From: Lachnospiraceae bacterium JC7
Lineage (GTDB): Bacteria; Bacillota; Clostridia; Lachnospirales; Lachnospiraceae
Reading direction: 5' to 3'
Assembly: GCA_000513555.1 (NCBI GenBank)
Contig: ALYD01000001.1
Span: forward strand, 124,001-188,000
DNA: 64,000 bases
A program made the position numbers and the translations under genes. Below the pieces are notes generated by a model, which had not been told where the DNA came from, made no database searches, and worked only from the letters and a program-made list of their open reading frames with translations. Shown here in pieces: positions 34,480-42,795 of the stretch (within the stretch, counting starts at the first letter, position 1; every line of letters begins with the position of its first letter).

Positions 34480-36792
34480 TTAGATCTTTCTTGCAGCGAT
34501 GTTTCCTGCAGCGATGGCTTCAGCGATATTGAAAGGCTTGTTGCAGTCGCCGACAGCTATGCAAGGTATGTCGAGTCCATCGATGAGTGAAGTGTTAGGA
34601 AGCATATCGCGGGCATCGATAACTGTGTTACAGTCGATGACTACGTCACATCCTGTCTCACCGTCGATAACTACCTTGCCGTCCTGAACCTCCTTGATGG
34701 AAGCATTTGGCCATAAGCGCATACCGTTTGCATAGAGCATAGGGATGGTGAACTGCTTTACCCACTCGGACTGACCCTTGTCGAGACGCTCCTTGCCTTC
34801 AGGTGAAACCATGGTTACATGCTTTCCGAGAGCGATGAGGTACTGAGCAGCATCAACAGCCTGTGCATTGCCGCCGATGATAGTTACCTTGTCACCGATG
34901 TCTGCGGAAGCGATATCGTCGATGGATATAACATTGGTAGCACCTGCAGAGCTAAGCTCAAGCTCAGGTCTTGCTCCTCCTGCTGCGAGAACAACATAGT
35001 CAGGAGCCTCGGACTTGATGAGGTCGGCTGTAACTTCAGTTCCGGTCTTTACAGTAACACCCTTGAGCTCCTGCTGGCGGATAAGGTATTTTCTGAGATC
35101 GCCGAGATTCTCATGAGGTCCCTTGATGGCTTCTGCAAATATGAGAAGTCCGCCGAGGAAGCCGTTCTTTTCATAAAGTGTTACATCATGACCGCGCTCT
35201 GCTACGATACGTGCAGCTTCAAGTCCTGCAGGACCTCCTCCGATGACCATGACCTTCTTCTTTTCTGTTGCAGGTACAGGGATGGCGCCCTCAGGCATAT
35301 CCTCGTGCCAAGCTCTCTGGGTGGCAGCATTTACACGGCAATGCTCATACATCTTGCCTTCTTCATCATAATCGAAGTGACAATGCATACAGCGTGTACA
35401 TGGTGCGATCTCGTCAAGCTTCTTCTCACGGAGCTTGTTTACATACTCTGTATCAACAGTAAGCGGACGGTTCATGATGAAGAAGTCGCACATGCCGTCT
35501 TTGATGGCGTCGTTGAAGAACTTAGGAGCATAAGCCGGGTTCATACATGTAACTGTTCCTACAGGGATGGATACAGCCTGCTTGATCTCCTTTGCAACAT
35601 TAAGCATCATGCCGTAAGCGTCATGGTTCGCAAGAAGCTTTCCTTCGAAATGACGTGAGAAATCAAAACGTGTACCGTTTGCAGTGGTACCGATGATTCC
35701 GTTTCCTGTGAAGTAAAGGTCAGATGCGAACTGACATACATGCATACGGAATACTCCGAGTCTTACATGGAGAGCATCTGCTCCGAAATCTTCAAGGGCC
35801 TTACAGATCTTGCAGTTCTCTTCAACAGTTGTGGAAAGATCAGACTCACCTATGTTGATATCGTTCTCTTCGATTCCGTTAAACAGTACCTGTACAGGGA
35901 AATCCTTTCCGCAAAGTTCCTTGATTCCTGTGATTATCTCACCTACGAAACGTGCGCGGTTCTCGAAGCTCTGAGGACCGTACTCGTCGTCACGATGGTT
36001 TCTCTGACGTGAGAAGAATGCCTGACCGATGTTGTTTCCGGCTGCATTGATCTCAACTGCATCAAAACCGAGATCCTGCATCTTCTTGGCACCCTTGATG
36101 AAATCCTCCTGAACCTTCTTTACTTCTTCAAGAGTAAGATGCTCTGCAAATGCTGATGCATACTGAGGAGCTGTGGCAGCATCGAATCCGCTGAAGGATC
36201 TGCCCATACAGCTGAGCTGATAGCCGATGTAGCCTCCTGCATCATGAACACCTTTGACAACTTCCTTTACATGGGAATCCTCGATCTTTGTAGCTCTGCC
36301 GCTTGGGAAATTCTCACCGAAGGCAAGGAAATCCTCGACCCATACCATCTCAACTCCGCCCTTGGCAAATGCTGAATAGTACTCAACAGCTTCTTCTACG
36401 CTTCCCCTCTGTGTATCGGAACCTGCTGCCGACTTCACCATACGGTGTGTAAGGTTGAGACCTCCGAACTTCCATGGACTGAATACTGCAGAGAGGTCGG
36501 AATCTGTACTTCTGAAATCATAGTCCTGAGGATTGAGATCTGATACGATGGCCTTTACAGTCTCGACAGCCTTTGGTGCCTCCTCAACCTTTGCAGCTTC
36601 TGTTGCCGCCTCAGTCACTGCGGCTGTGGTCTCTTCCACTGCCTTTTCAGTTGCGGCAGCCGTAGTTGCAGGAGGTGGTGTCTCTCCGCTGGCATTGGCA
36701 CATGCCGCTAAATCTAAGATTGCGGTGGTGGCTGCAAGAGCGGCACCGCCCTTCAAAAACTCTCGTCTTGAAATTCGCTTTTCGTTACTCAT
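34480..36792 (-). CDS. Tat-exported lipoprotein Old-Yellow-Enzyme/2-enoate-reductase-type flavoprotein
   Basis: 770 residues. N-terminus is a twin-arginine signal (S-R-R-E-F-L-K-G) ending in a lipobox L-A-A-C (Cys31), then a Thr/Ala/Glu/Pro-rich linker to about residue 85. Next an FMN TIM barrel of the OYE family (A-V-F-S-P-W-K-F-G-G-L-N-L-T-H-R-M-V-K-S-A; F-F-S-R-Q-R-N-H-R-D-D-E-Y-G), an iron-sulfur cysteine cluster C-x2-C-x2-C-x13-C, and an NAD(P)/FAD Rossmann domain (V-I-G-G-G-P-A-G-L-E-A-A). The architecture is that of 2,4-dienoyl-CoA/2-enoate reductases, but export with folded cofactors points to reduction of an extracellular acceptor. GGAG 10 bases before MSNEKR set the start. Substrate unknown. 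Confidence 0.88.
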   Translation of the reverse strand: MSNEKRISRREFLKGGAALAATTAILDLAACANASGETPPPATTAAATEKAVEETTAAVTEAATEAAKVEEAPKAVETVKAIVSDLNPQDYDFRSTDSDLSAVFSPWKFGGLNLTHRMVKSAAGSDTQRGSVEEAVEYYSAFAKGGVEMVWVEDFLAFGENFPSGRATKIEDSHVKEVVKGVHDAGGYIGYQLSCMGRSFSGFDAATAPQYASAFAEHLTLEEVKKVQEDFIKGAKKMQDLGFDAVEINAAGNNIGQAFFSRQRNHRDDEYGPQSFENRARFVGEIITGIKELCGKDFPVQVLFNGIEENDINIGESDLSTTVEENCKICKALEDFGADALHVRLGVFRMHVCQFASDLYFTGNGIIGTTANGTRFDFSRHFEGKLLANHDAYGMMLNVAKEIKQAVSIPVGTVTCMNPAYAPKFFNDAIKDGMCDFFIMNRPLTVDTEYVNKLREKKLDEIAPCTRCMHCHFDYDEEGKMYEHCRVNAATQRAWHEDMPEGAIPVPATEKKKVMVIGGGPAGLEAARIVAERGHDVTLYEKNGFLGGLLIFAEAIKGPHENLGDLRKYLIRQQELKGVTVKTGTEVTADLIKSEAPDYVVLAAGGARPELELSSAGATNVISIDDIASADIGDKVTIIGGNAQAVDAAQYLIALGKHVTMVSPEGKERLDKGQSEWVKQFTIPMLYANGMRLWPNASIKEVQDGKVVIDGETGCDVVIDCNTVIDARDMLPNTSLIDGLDIPCIAVGDCNKPFNIAEAIAAGNIAARKI

Positions 36793-36910
36793 TCTATAAC
36801 TACTCCTTTCCATCATGTCTCAAACAAAACCCATTGTGTAAATTTTAACATAAACCCAGAACTTTATACATGAGAAATGAATAAAATATCACTAATTAAG
36901 GCAAAAATGG

Positions 36911-39022
36911 TTAAAGGCTGTAGTCTATCGCAAAGGTGTAGTATGTATTGCCGTATATGTCGTTAAGCCGGAAATTCACATATACATGAATATCCCTGCT
37001 GCCATCCCTGTCAAATGGCTCGTAGCTTACTTCGAGGCCGCCGTTGTAGATGATCGGGTCTCCGTTGTAGACAAGGGAGTCAAAGGTGCTTGTGCCTATG
37101 CCCTCCTTATGGATGTATCTTGCATAATAAGTCCTGATCTCATCTCCGTCCTTAAACTGATGAAGTCCCTTTGAGCTGATCTTTGGATCTTCGTTGAATC
37201 TTGAATCTGCATCCTCGTAATTGTATTTATAGCCAACATAGCGTCCATATGGGGTTTCGGCATCATTAACTATCTGTATCAGTATGGGTTTGTCGTTCAG
37301 CATCGCAGGAACATAGCCAAAGCTGTAGTCCTCTGCAAATGTCTCGCCGTACACGACTCCGGTCAGATAATAGGGGACGATCTCGCCGTTCAATGCCATC
37401 CACTTGCCATCGTAATCAACCGTAAGGTCGTCGTCCCAGTCCCATTTGTAAAACTTGTCGGTCCCGCAGTCTATCAGCCATCCGTTATTCAGATCCAGCC
37501 AGTAATCAACCCATATATCTGATATCAGCTCCCATTGCTCATCCGGAAGATGCAGTCCGAATTTGCCGAAATTGTCTTTTTTTATCATCTGGAACACGTT
37601 GACATCCGGTATAAGAAGATTTTCGGGAAGCAGGGTGCCGGGGTCGTACCAGCTGGTTTTCAAAAGCTCCTCCTCGCTGATTCCGGTGTCAACTGTAACG
37701 TCCCGGACCTCCTTTACCTTAGATACGGAGTTTTCCTCTCCACCCTCTGACGCCGATGTATTGAGCCTGGTTTTTACGAGGACATTCAGAAAATGCCTGT
37801 AAAAATCAAAATAGCTTTCATCGTAATCAAGAGCGTAAAGCATTTCCATAACAGCATCAAAGTGCTCGGGATATAAATAAGGATAATATATGGCTATGCC
37901 GTTTGAGCCGGACACAGTTCCCCGGTAATAGCAGACCGTCTCCGTTGCTTTTTCAAGCACCTTCTGCGCCCTGCCGCTTTGTGTTTCTTCTTCGGCAGCA
38001 TTCAGGTAGTCAAAGAGGTCTATCTGCTCGTAACCATCGTTTCCGAAGCTTTTTGTACGTTTTCTCGCTACTACGGTATTTTGGAATTGCTCGTTGAGGA
38101 CTGCCTCCTCTTCCTTAAAGTATTCGCTTAACGCAAGGTAAAGCTCGTCGATTTTTTTCAGATCCACAAGAGACAGGGTGTAAAAATCATATTTGTTGTA
38201 ATCAGGACCGGAAACAAAGCTGTCAATTATGGTTCTCGAAAGCTCAGGGATGGACAGCCCCGGATCTTCGGAAAGCTGCTTTATCCATTCCGTATAATAC
38301 CATCCTGTTGCAGGCTCCGTTTCCTCAGATGCTATCATATAATCGGCGTGCCCTGAGAGTGCCTCTGCCGTTTCAACCGTACACATAAGACATGCATCGA
38401 AGCCGATAAAATCAAAATGCAGATTACTCTTTGTAAGGGCCTCGTGAATCTGGTCTATGGACATCGTTTCATCGGGATAGTATTCATCAAGACCGTAACC
38501 CAGTAAAGTGCCTCCGCCGTGATCCCAAAGCACCAGTCCGTACCTATCAGCCGAATGATTTTTTTCGGCCCAGGAAATAAAGTCCGAAAGTGTTTCGGGC
38601 TCTGACATTCTCACATTGTCTATGAGTTCAATCGTCTCTAACTTGCCGTTACTTATCCTGTACCTGCCGATTCTGTCATTTACTATCTCCTTGAGATGCC
38701 AGTTTTTTGAGCCGCCGGTCTGTATTATGATGTTTAGCCTGTCACCGGATGCCGCTCCAAGCATTTCCTGTATATCCTTGCTTGCGGCGGAATCGAAGCT
38801 TTCCAGGTCGGAGCCGATCATATAAACAAGCAGACTGAAGCTGCCCCCTGTATCTTCTGCATTGCCATTTCTGTCAGCTGTCATTCCGGCAGCCGTTTCT
38901 GTTCCTGTTTCGTTTGTTCCGGCCGGCTTTTCACTGCAGGATGTACACGATAAAACGGCACTCAAAACGATTGCCGTTATTATCATGGTTAATATTTTGT
39001 TTTTTATCTTAGTAGTATCCAA
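36911..39022 (-). CDS. Clostripain-family (C11) cysteine peptidase lipoprotein
   Basis: Extracellular cysteine protease family, typically Arg-specific. Lipobox L-S-C or T-S-C near residues 24-29, Ser/Thr/Gly linker, then the caspase-like fold with catalytic His168 in L-W-D-H-G-G-G and Cys211 in F-D-A-C-L-M. About 300 C-terminal residues form a beta-rich domain of unknown role. The start drawn is TTG, 14 bases inside the CAP gene, giving a proper basic n-region (K-I-K-N-K); an ATG at 38986 is the alternative. Tight overlap suggests joint production with the CAP protein. Confidence 0.85.
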   Translation of the reverse strand: MDTTKIKNKILTMIITAIVLSAVLSCTSCSEKPAGTNETGTETAAGMTADRNGNAEDTGGSFSLLVYMIGSDLESFDSAASKDIQEMLGAASGDRLNIIIQTGGSKNWHLKEIVNDRIGRYRISNGKLETIELIDNVRMSEPETLSDFISWAEKNHSADRYGLVLWDHGGGTLLGYGLDEYYPDETMSIDQIHEALTKSNLHFDFIGFDACLMCTVETAEALSGHADYMIASEETEPATGWYYTEWIKQLSEDPGLSIPELSRTIIDSFVSGPDYNKYDFYTLSLVDLKKIDELYLALSEYFKEEEAVLNEQFQNTVVARKRTKSFGNDGYEQIDLFDYLNAAEEETQSGRAQKVLEKATETVCYYRGTVSGSNGIAIYYPYLYPEHFDAVMEMLYALDYDESYFDFYRHFLNVLVKTRLNTSASEGGEENSVSKVKEVRDVTVDTGISEEELLKTSWYDPGTLLPENLLIPDVNVFQMIKKDNFGKFGLHLPDEQWELISDIWVDYWLDLNNGWLIDCGTDKFYKWDWDDDLTVDYDGKWMALNGEIVPYYLTGVVYGETFAEDYSFGYVPAMLNDKPILIQIVNDAETPYGRYVGYKYNYEDADSRFNEDPKISSKGLHQFKDGDEIRTYYARYIHKEGIGTSTFDSLVYNGDPIIYNGGLEVSYEPFDRDGSRDIHVYVNFRLNDIYGNTYYTFAIDYSL

Positions 39023-39587
39023 ATTCCTGTACCCAGTACCACTTTCCGCCGCTTTCGTATATGCCTATTCCACACGATACAAAGCCGGCGTTTAGTATGT
39101 TTTCGCGATGCATGGTGGAGTTCATCCAACCGTTTACCGCACCGTCCGCCGAGTTGTAGCCCTGCGCGAGATTTTCACCATACATTATATTCGGGCAGAT
39201 GGTGAACCAGTCGCTGCCATCGGGCCTTGTATGCGAAAAGAAGGACGGAAGCTCCAATGCTCTTACCATCGCGCAGGCGGCAAGGCTGTCGTCCCATTGG
39301 AGTGGGGTAAGTCCGTTGTTGGTTCTTTGCTGGTTGACCAGATTAAGCGCGCTTTTTGCGGTATTTATATAATTCTGGCCTTGCCATGCAGTTGTTCCCT
39401 TTTGGATTATATTTGGATCCACCATACCCTGGGGTGCGGTTTTGGGTCTGTTTCGGAAAGCCGCTTCATCTCCCACACTGCCTGACGTCTGTCTGTTGAC
39501 CAGTACCAGTGCTGTCACCAGACATATGATCAGCAGCACGCCTGCAATGATCAGCTTACGGTTCCCGGTTATCCTGCCTTTCATCAT
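39009..39587 (-). CDS. CAP (SCP/PR-1) domain extracellular protein
   Basis: 192 residues: N-terminal membrane anchor (about 10-28), short linker, then a CAP domain with L-N-L-V-N-Q-Q-R, F-F-S-H-T-R-P-D-G, G-E-N-L-A-Q-G, W-M-N-S-T-M-H-R-E-N-I-L and a final W-V-Q-E-F-G. Bacterial CAP proteins are secreted; biochemical roles (lipid or peptide binding, proteolysis) remain unclear. ATG chosen 7 bases after GGAGG (a GTG one codon before is possible). Overlaps the C11 peptidase by 14 bases. Confidence 0.88.
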   Translation of the reverse strand: MMKGRITGNRKLIIAGVLLIICLVTALVLVNRQTSGSVGDEAAFRNRPKTAPQGMVDPNIIQKGTTAWQGQNYINTAKSALNLVNQQRTNNGLTPLQWDDSLAACAMVRALELPSFFSHTRPDGSDWFTICPNIMYGENLAQGYNSADGAVNGWMNSTMHRENILNAGFVSCGIGIYESGGKWYWVQEFGYY

Positions 39588-39708
39588 CACGATGCCTCCC
39601 TGTTATTGAATTAGTTTTTAATTGTAATTTTACTCTTACTCTTAATTGTCCCATAACGCTCTTTAAACTCTGTTATGAAAGCAATCAGATTTGTAACACG
39701 CCCAATAC

Positions 39709-40584
39709 TTATATGTGTATGATACCACATTTTTGATTACATTCGGTCAATGTTTCTGCAAATACCTGTACCTGAGGGAGCTCGAAATAATCCGGTCTGT
39801 ATAGAAGGTGTGTGCGTCTTAGGAATGGTGAACCGTTTCGGAAAGAAAGAGGCTCTTTGATGCCTTTGAAGTCTGAAAGACATATTTCCGGAAGTATAGA
39901 CCATCCAATGTTTCGTTCTATCATCTGAATGATGGTGTCCACATCGTTTATCTGTAGTCCGGAGCGTCTTCGTATTTTATTCTCATTCATCCATCTGCTG
40001 AGGTCCGTATCATAGCTTACATCTGAAGTACGTTCGATAAAAGGCATGGTACTGAGGTCCTTCTCTTTCGTTCCATAACCCTTAGCAAGGCAGACGCCTT
40101 CTTCAAAGAGCATCAGGTCTCCTTCGTTCCATGGGTAATCACCCCTGATTATGACGAGGTTCATTTCGCCGGAAATAAGATCCTTGTACAGGTCAGGGCT
40201 TCTTTTTACTATGACCTGAAGGTCTACCTTTGGATACCTCGCGATAAAGGTTTCAAGCAGATCTGTAAGTTTATATTTTGCGTGGTTTACAGCTACACCT
40301 ACCTTCAGGGTTCCTCCCAGTTCACCGTCAGAACAGGCTGCAATGTTTCTGATCTGTTCCAGATTCTGGCCGATATTCTGTACAAAAGGCAGTATGGATT
40401 CTGCAACCGGTGTCAGCAGAACCCCCTTTTTGGATCTGATAAAAAGCTGACAGCCAAGCTCCTCTTCTATGCTCTGAACACGTTTAGTCAGGGCGGACTG
40501 GGTTGTATATAATCTTTGAGCAGATCGTGTGATGTTGTGGGTCTCTGAAAGATCTGTCAACAGTTCTATATCTTTTTCGGTCAT
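39709..40584 (-). CDS. LysR-family transcriptional regulator
   Basis: N-terminal winged helix-turn-helix (N-I-T-R-S-A-Q-R-L-Y-T-T-Q-S-A-L-T-K-R-V-Q-S-I-E-E-E-L-G) and a periplasmic-binding-like effector domain. The open frame begins 25 codons earlier, but GAGGAGG stands before MTEKDIEL, giving 291 residues. It is divergent from the 47-residue membrane peptide at 40746 (LysR genes commonly regulate the divergent neighbour) and precedes the CAP gene by 121 bases. Effector unknown. Confidence 0.92.
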   Translation of the reverse strand: MTEKDIELLTDLSETHNITRSAQRLYTTQSALTKRVQSIEEELGCQLFIRSKKGVLLTPVAESILPFVQNIGQNLEQIRNIAACSDGELGGTLKVGVAVNHAKYKLTDLLETFIARYPKVDLQVIVKRSPDLYKDLISGEMNLVIIRGDYPWNEGDLMLFEEGVCLAKGYGTKEKDLSTMPFIERTSDVSYDTDLSRWMNENKIRRRSGLQINDVDTIIQMIERNIGWSILPEICLSDFKGIKEPLSFRNGSPFLRRTHLLYRPDYFELPQVQVFAETLTECNQKCGIIHI

Positions 40585-40650
40585 GATGGGGCCTCCTCTT
40601 ATTTGATTATACATTCTTACGAGGAATGAATAAACAGGAAAAACAAGAAT

Positions 40651-40679
40651 TTTACGCATGAATACACCTGTGTTATCAT
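40651..40679 (+). promoter_or_regulatory. Promoter of the small membrane peptide gene
   Basis: -35 TTTACG (40651-40656), 17-base spacer, -10 TATCAT (40674-40679), in the LysR divergent region. Confidence 0.6.
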
Positions 40680-40745
40680 TTGAACTGTAAGAAAGAGATG
40701 CGAAACAAATCGCAGATGCAAAGAATAAAATCAGGAGGTATGATC

Positions 40746-40889
40746 ATGACAACAATCATTTCTATAGCAATAATCGCAGTGGTTCTTTCAGCCTACGAGC
40801 ACTCTAATTTACGCAAATCATCTCATATAACTCATGATGAGGTAAACGGCAGCAATGAACAGATTACTATCATGGTTCAGCCTCACTGA
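40746..40889 (+). CDS. 47-residue single-pass membrane peptide
   Basis: Small gene with a perfect AGGAGG seven bases before the ATG, a promoter-like sequence 67 bases upstream and a strong terminator 46 bases downstream, so it is a complete transcription unit. The product begins MTTIISIAIIAVVLSAYEHS: a hydrophobic helix, then a polar tail of about 28 residues with several His, Asn and Glu. I know no family. Divergent from the LysR gene, which probably controls it. An in-frame ATG at 40740 is too close to the ribosome site. Confidence 0.7.
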   Translation: MTTIISIAIIAVVLSAYEHSNLRKSSHITHDEVNGSNEQITIMVQPH

Positions 40890-40934
40890 TGAGTTCTTAA
40901 CTCTCTTGTCCCCCCAAATAATATGACAAAAAAA

Positions 40935-40967
40935 TTCCCGTACCTGATATGAATCATGGTACGGGGG
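40935..40967 (+). terminator. Terminator of the small peptide gene
   Basis: CCCGTACC/GGTACGGG stem, extended by U-G pairs, 13-base loop, followed by ATTTTTG on the plus strand. Confidence 0.85.
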
Positions 40968-40992
40968 ATTTTTGTTGTCTCATTCTTTGTAC

Positions 40993-41020
40993 TTGATATA
41001 TATTTCAAAATGCATATACT
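40993..41020 (+). promoter_or_regulatory. Promoter of the glutaredoxin-like gene
   Basis: -35 TTGATA (40993-40998), 16-base spacer, -10 TATACT (41015-41020). Confidence 0.6.
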
Positions 41021-41064
41021 AGCATTATATAAATTGTAAACAATTCTTTTGAAAGGGGCTAAAC

Positions 41065-41373
41065 ATGATAAAGATATATGGAAGAAAAGACTGCATTGAC
41101 TGCGTTCATTGCAAGAAAAGTTTCGATGAAAGCGGTCTTGAATATGATTTCAGAGACATCGGAGAATCTCTCAAGGAGCTTGCTGTTTTTATGAAGATCC
41201 GTGATCTCAATGAAGTTTTCAATGAAATAAAGGGAACAGGTAAGATAGGAATTCCGGCGTTAGTTACTGAGGACAGGGAGGTTATCCTTGACTGGGAAAA
41301 ATATGTTGTAGACAATGGCGGAAAAGTCGTTGAAAATGCAGGCGCCTGCGGAATAGATGGTAAAGGCTGCTGA
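41065..41373 (+). CDS. Glutaredoxin-like protein
   Basis: 102 residues with a thioredoxin/glutaredoxin fold start: I-K-I-Y-G-R-K-D-C10-I-D-C13-V-H-C16, so a C-x2-C-x2-C active-site region, then a cis-Pro-like G-I-P-A-L-V. Three more cysteine-containing residues end the protein (A-C-G-I-D-G-K-G-C). GAAAGGGG precedes the ATG. Probably a dithiol reductase; partners are not evident. Convergent with the asparaginase gene. Confidence 0.82.
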   Translation: MIKIYGRKDCIDCVHCKKSFDESGLEYDFRDIGESLKELAVFMKIRDLNEVFNEIKGTGKIGIPALVTEDREVILDWEKYVVDNGGKVVENAGACGIDGKGC

Positions 41374-41472
41374 GGTCAGCATTATAATGTTGAGGTGTAT
41401 TGATTTATATGGGGCTGTCGCATGTGTAGCGGCTCCCTTTTTTGTGTTCGTCCTGAGGGCGTGAATATTAAT

Positions 41473-41510
41473 AAAAGAGGAATGAATTCTTTCAGAACTC
41501 ATTCCCCTTT
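41473..41510. terminator. Bidirectional terminator between glutaredoxin-like and asparaginase genes
   Basis: Imperfect stem AAAGAGGAATGA/TCATTCCCCTTT with inner TTCT/AGAA; AT-rich on both sides. Serves the convergent ends at 41373 and 41527. Confidence 0.75.
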
Positions 41511-41526
41511 AACATGAAAAATCTTT

Positions 41527-42525
41527 TTATGCTTTTCTTATCTCTCCTGCGATGCTCATGGAGTAGTAATCCCTTATCTCCGAAGGATTCTCAGTTATGC
41601 CGAGTATCCACATGAGCTTTGTCAATGCTGCCTCTGCGGTCATATCATGGGCCTGAAGCGCACCTATCTCCAGAGTCTTTCTTCCTGTCTCGTATACGTC
41701 CATCTTTGAGCCCTCATATCTGCACTGGGTTCCAACGACAACAGTCATACCGCCCTGTATAAGCTTATCAAGGGTACTGATGAAGTCGTGCTTCAGAAAC
41801 GGCATGCCGCCGATTCCATATGCCTCTATGAAAAGCCCTTTGTAGCCCTGTTCCGCTATGGACTCAAGCAGGCTTCTGTGCAGTCCCGGGAACATCTTTA
41901 TCATGGCCACTTTATCCGAATACTTGTTGGAAAGCTGGAATATACCGCTTCTTTCAGGAACAGCGAAATTATCTATTTTCATGCCAAGAGAGCTGATGGT
42001 GGCGATGTTCGGATAATTAATGCTTTCGAAAGCATCAAAGCTAAGGGAACGAACCTTTGATACTCTGCATCCAAGCATAACCTTTCTGTTGAAGGCAACA
42101 AAGACTCCCGGAATTCCGCTTGCAGCCATATGGATAGCGCAGCGGCAGTTCTCCATGGCATCAGCCACAGGATTCGTGATTGAAAGCTGGGAACCGGTTA
42201 TGACAACAGGGATGTTAATGTTTCTGAGCATGAAGGAAAGCATGGAAGAAGTGTATGCCATGGTATCTGTTCCGTGTATCACAACGATGCCGTCATAGTC
42301 ATTTCTTCTGTCACTTATATGCTGTGCAAGAATACTCCAGTCCTCAGGGAAAATATTGGCACTGTCCAGAGAACAGAAATCTTCTATTTCTATTTCGGTA
42401 TCGCCGGAAACCACGTGGAGTTCCTTTTGCATATCATGAATGGATAAGCCGGGAACAAGCCCGCTTTCTTTCATAACTGATGATAAGGTTCCGCCTGTAT
42501 TTATTATCAGGATTTTCTTGTTCAT
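41527..42525 (-). CDS. ansA: L-asparaginase, type I
   Basis: Hydrolyses asparagine to aspartate and ammonia. Both catalytic threonine motifs are present: N-T-G-G-T-L-S-S near the N-terminus and V-I-H-G-T-D-T-M-A-Y; later P-V-V-I-T-G-S-Q and G-G-M-P. No signal peptide, so the cytoplasmic type. 332 residues, normal. GGAGG precedes the ATG. Confidence 0.93.
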   Translation of the reverse strand: MNKKILIINTGGTLSSVMKESGLVPGLSIHDMQKELHVVSGDTEIEIEDFCSLDSANIFPEDWSILAQHISDRRNDYDGIVVIHGTDTMAYTSSMLSFMLRNINIPVVITGSQLSITNPVADAMENCRCAIHMAASGIPGVFVAFNRKVMLGCRVSKVRSLSFDAFESINYPNIATISSLGMKIDNFAVPERSGIFQLSNKYSDKVAMIKMFPGLHRSLLESIAEQGYKGLFIEAYGIGGMPFLKHDFISTLDKLIQGGMTVVVGTQCRYEGSKMDVYETGRKTLEIGALQAHDMTAEAALTKLMWILGITENPSEIRDYYSMSIAGEIRKA

Positions 42526-42795
42526 GACTGCCTCCGAAGGACGAATTAGTTTTGTTAAATGTAAATACTCACATCATTATATTAAAATATAGAGCATGGT
42601 CAAATAGGATTACGTTATATCTGAAAAAACAAGGTTCCCTAAAACATTTGCTCTTGGTTTATGATTCAAATAGGAGCAGCTTTTTTAAAAGCTTTGGAAC
42701 CACAAAAAAAGGAATTGGCTCAGTGACCAATTCCTTTTTGAATTTGATTTAAATAATGGATATATCAGTTAATATTTCTCAAATCAGTTCTCTCA
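42526..42795. other. Intergenic region with terminator
   Basis: 270 bases, very AT-rich; besides the terminator at 42706-42739 I see no supported feature. Confidence 0.5.
42706..42739 (-). terminator. Terminator of the flavin reductase gene
   Basis: Perfect 13-bp stem AAAAAGGAATTGG with complement, 8-base loop, T7 on the minus strand. Confidence 0.9.

Noticed and set aside
34819-35658. 279-codon plus-strand frame inside the flavoenzyme gene
   Set aside because: Antisense to a clearly conserved enzyme; composition not protein-like.
34480-36792. Plain cytoplasmic 2,4-dienoyl-CoA reductase
   Set aside because: Domain order fits, but the twin-arginine signal, lipobox and linker are too clear to ignore.
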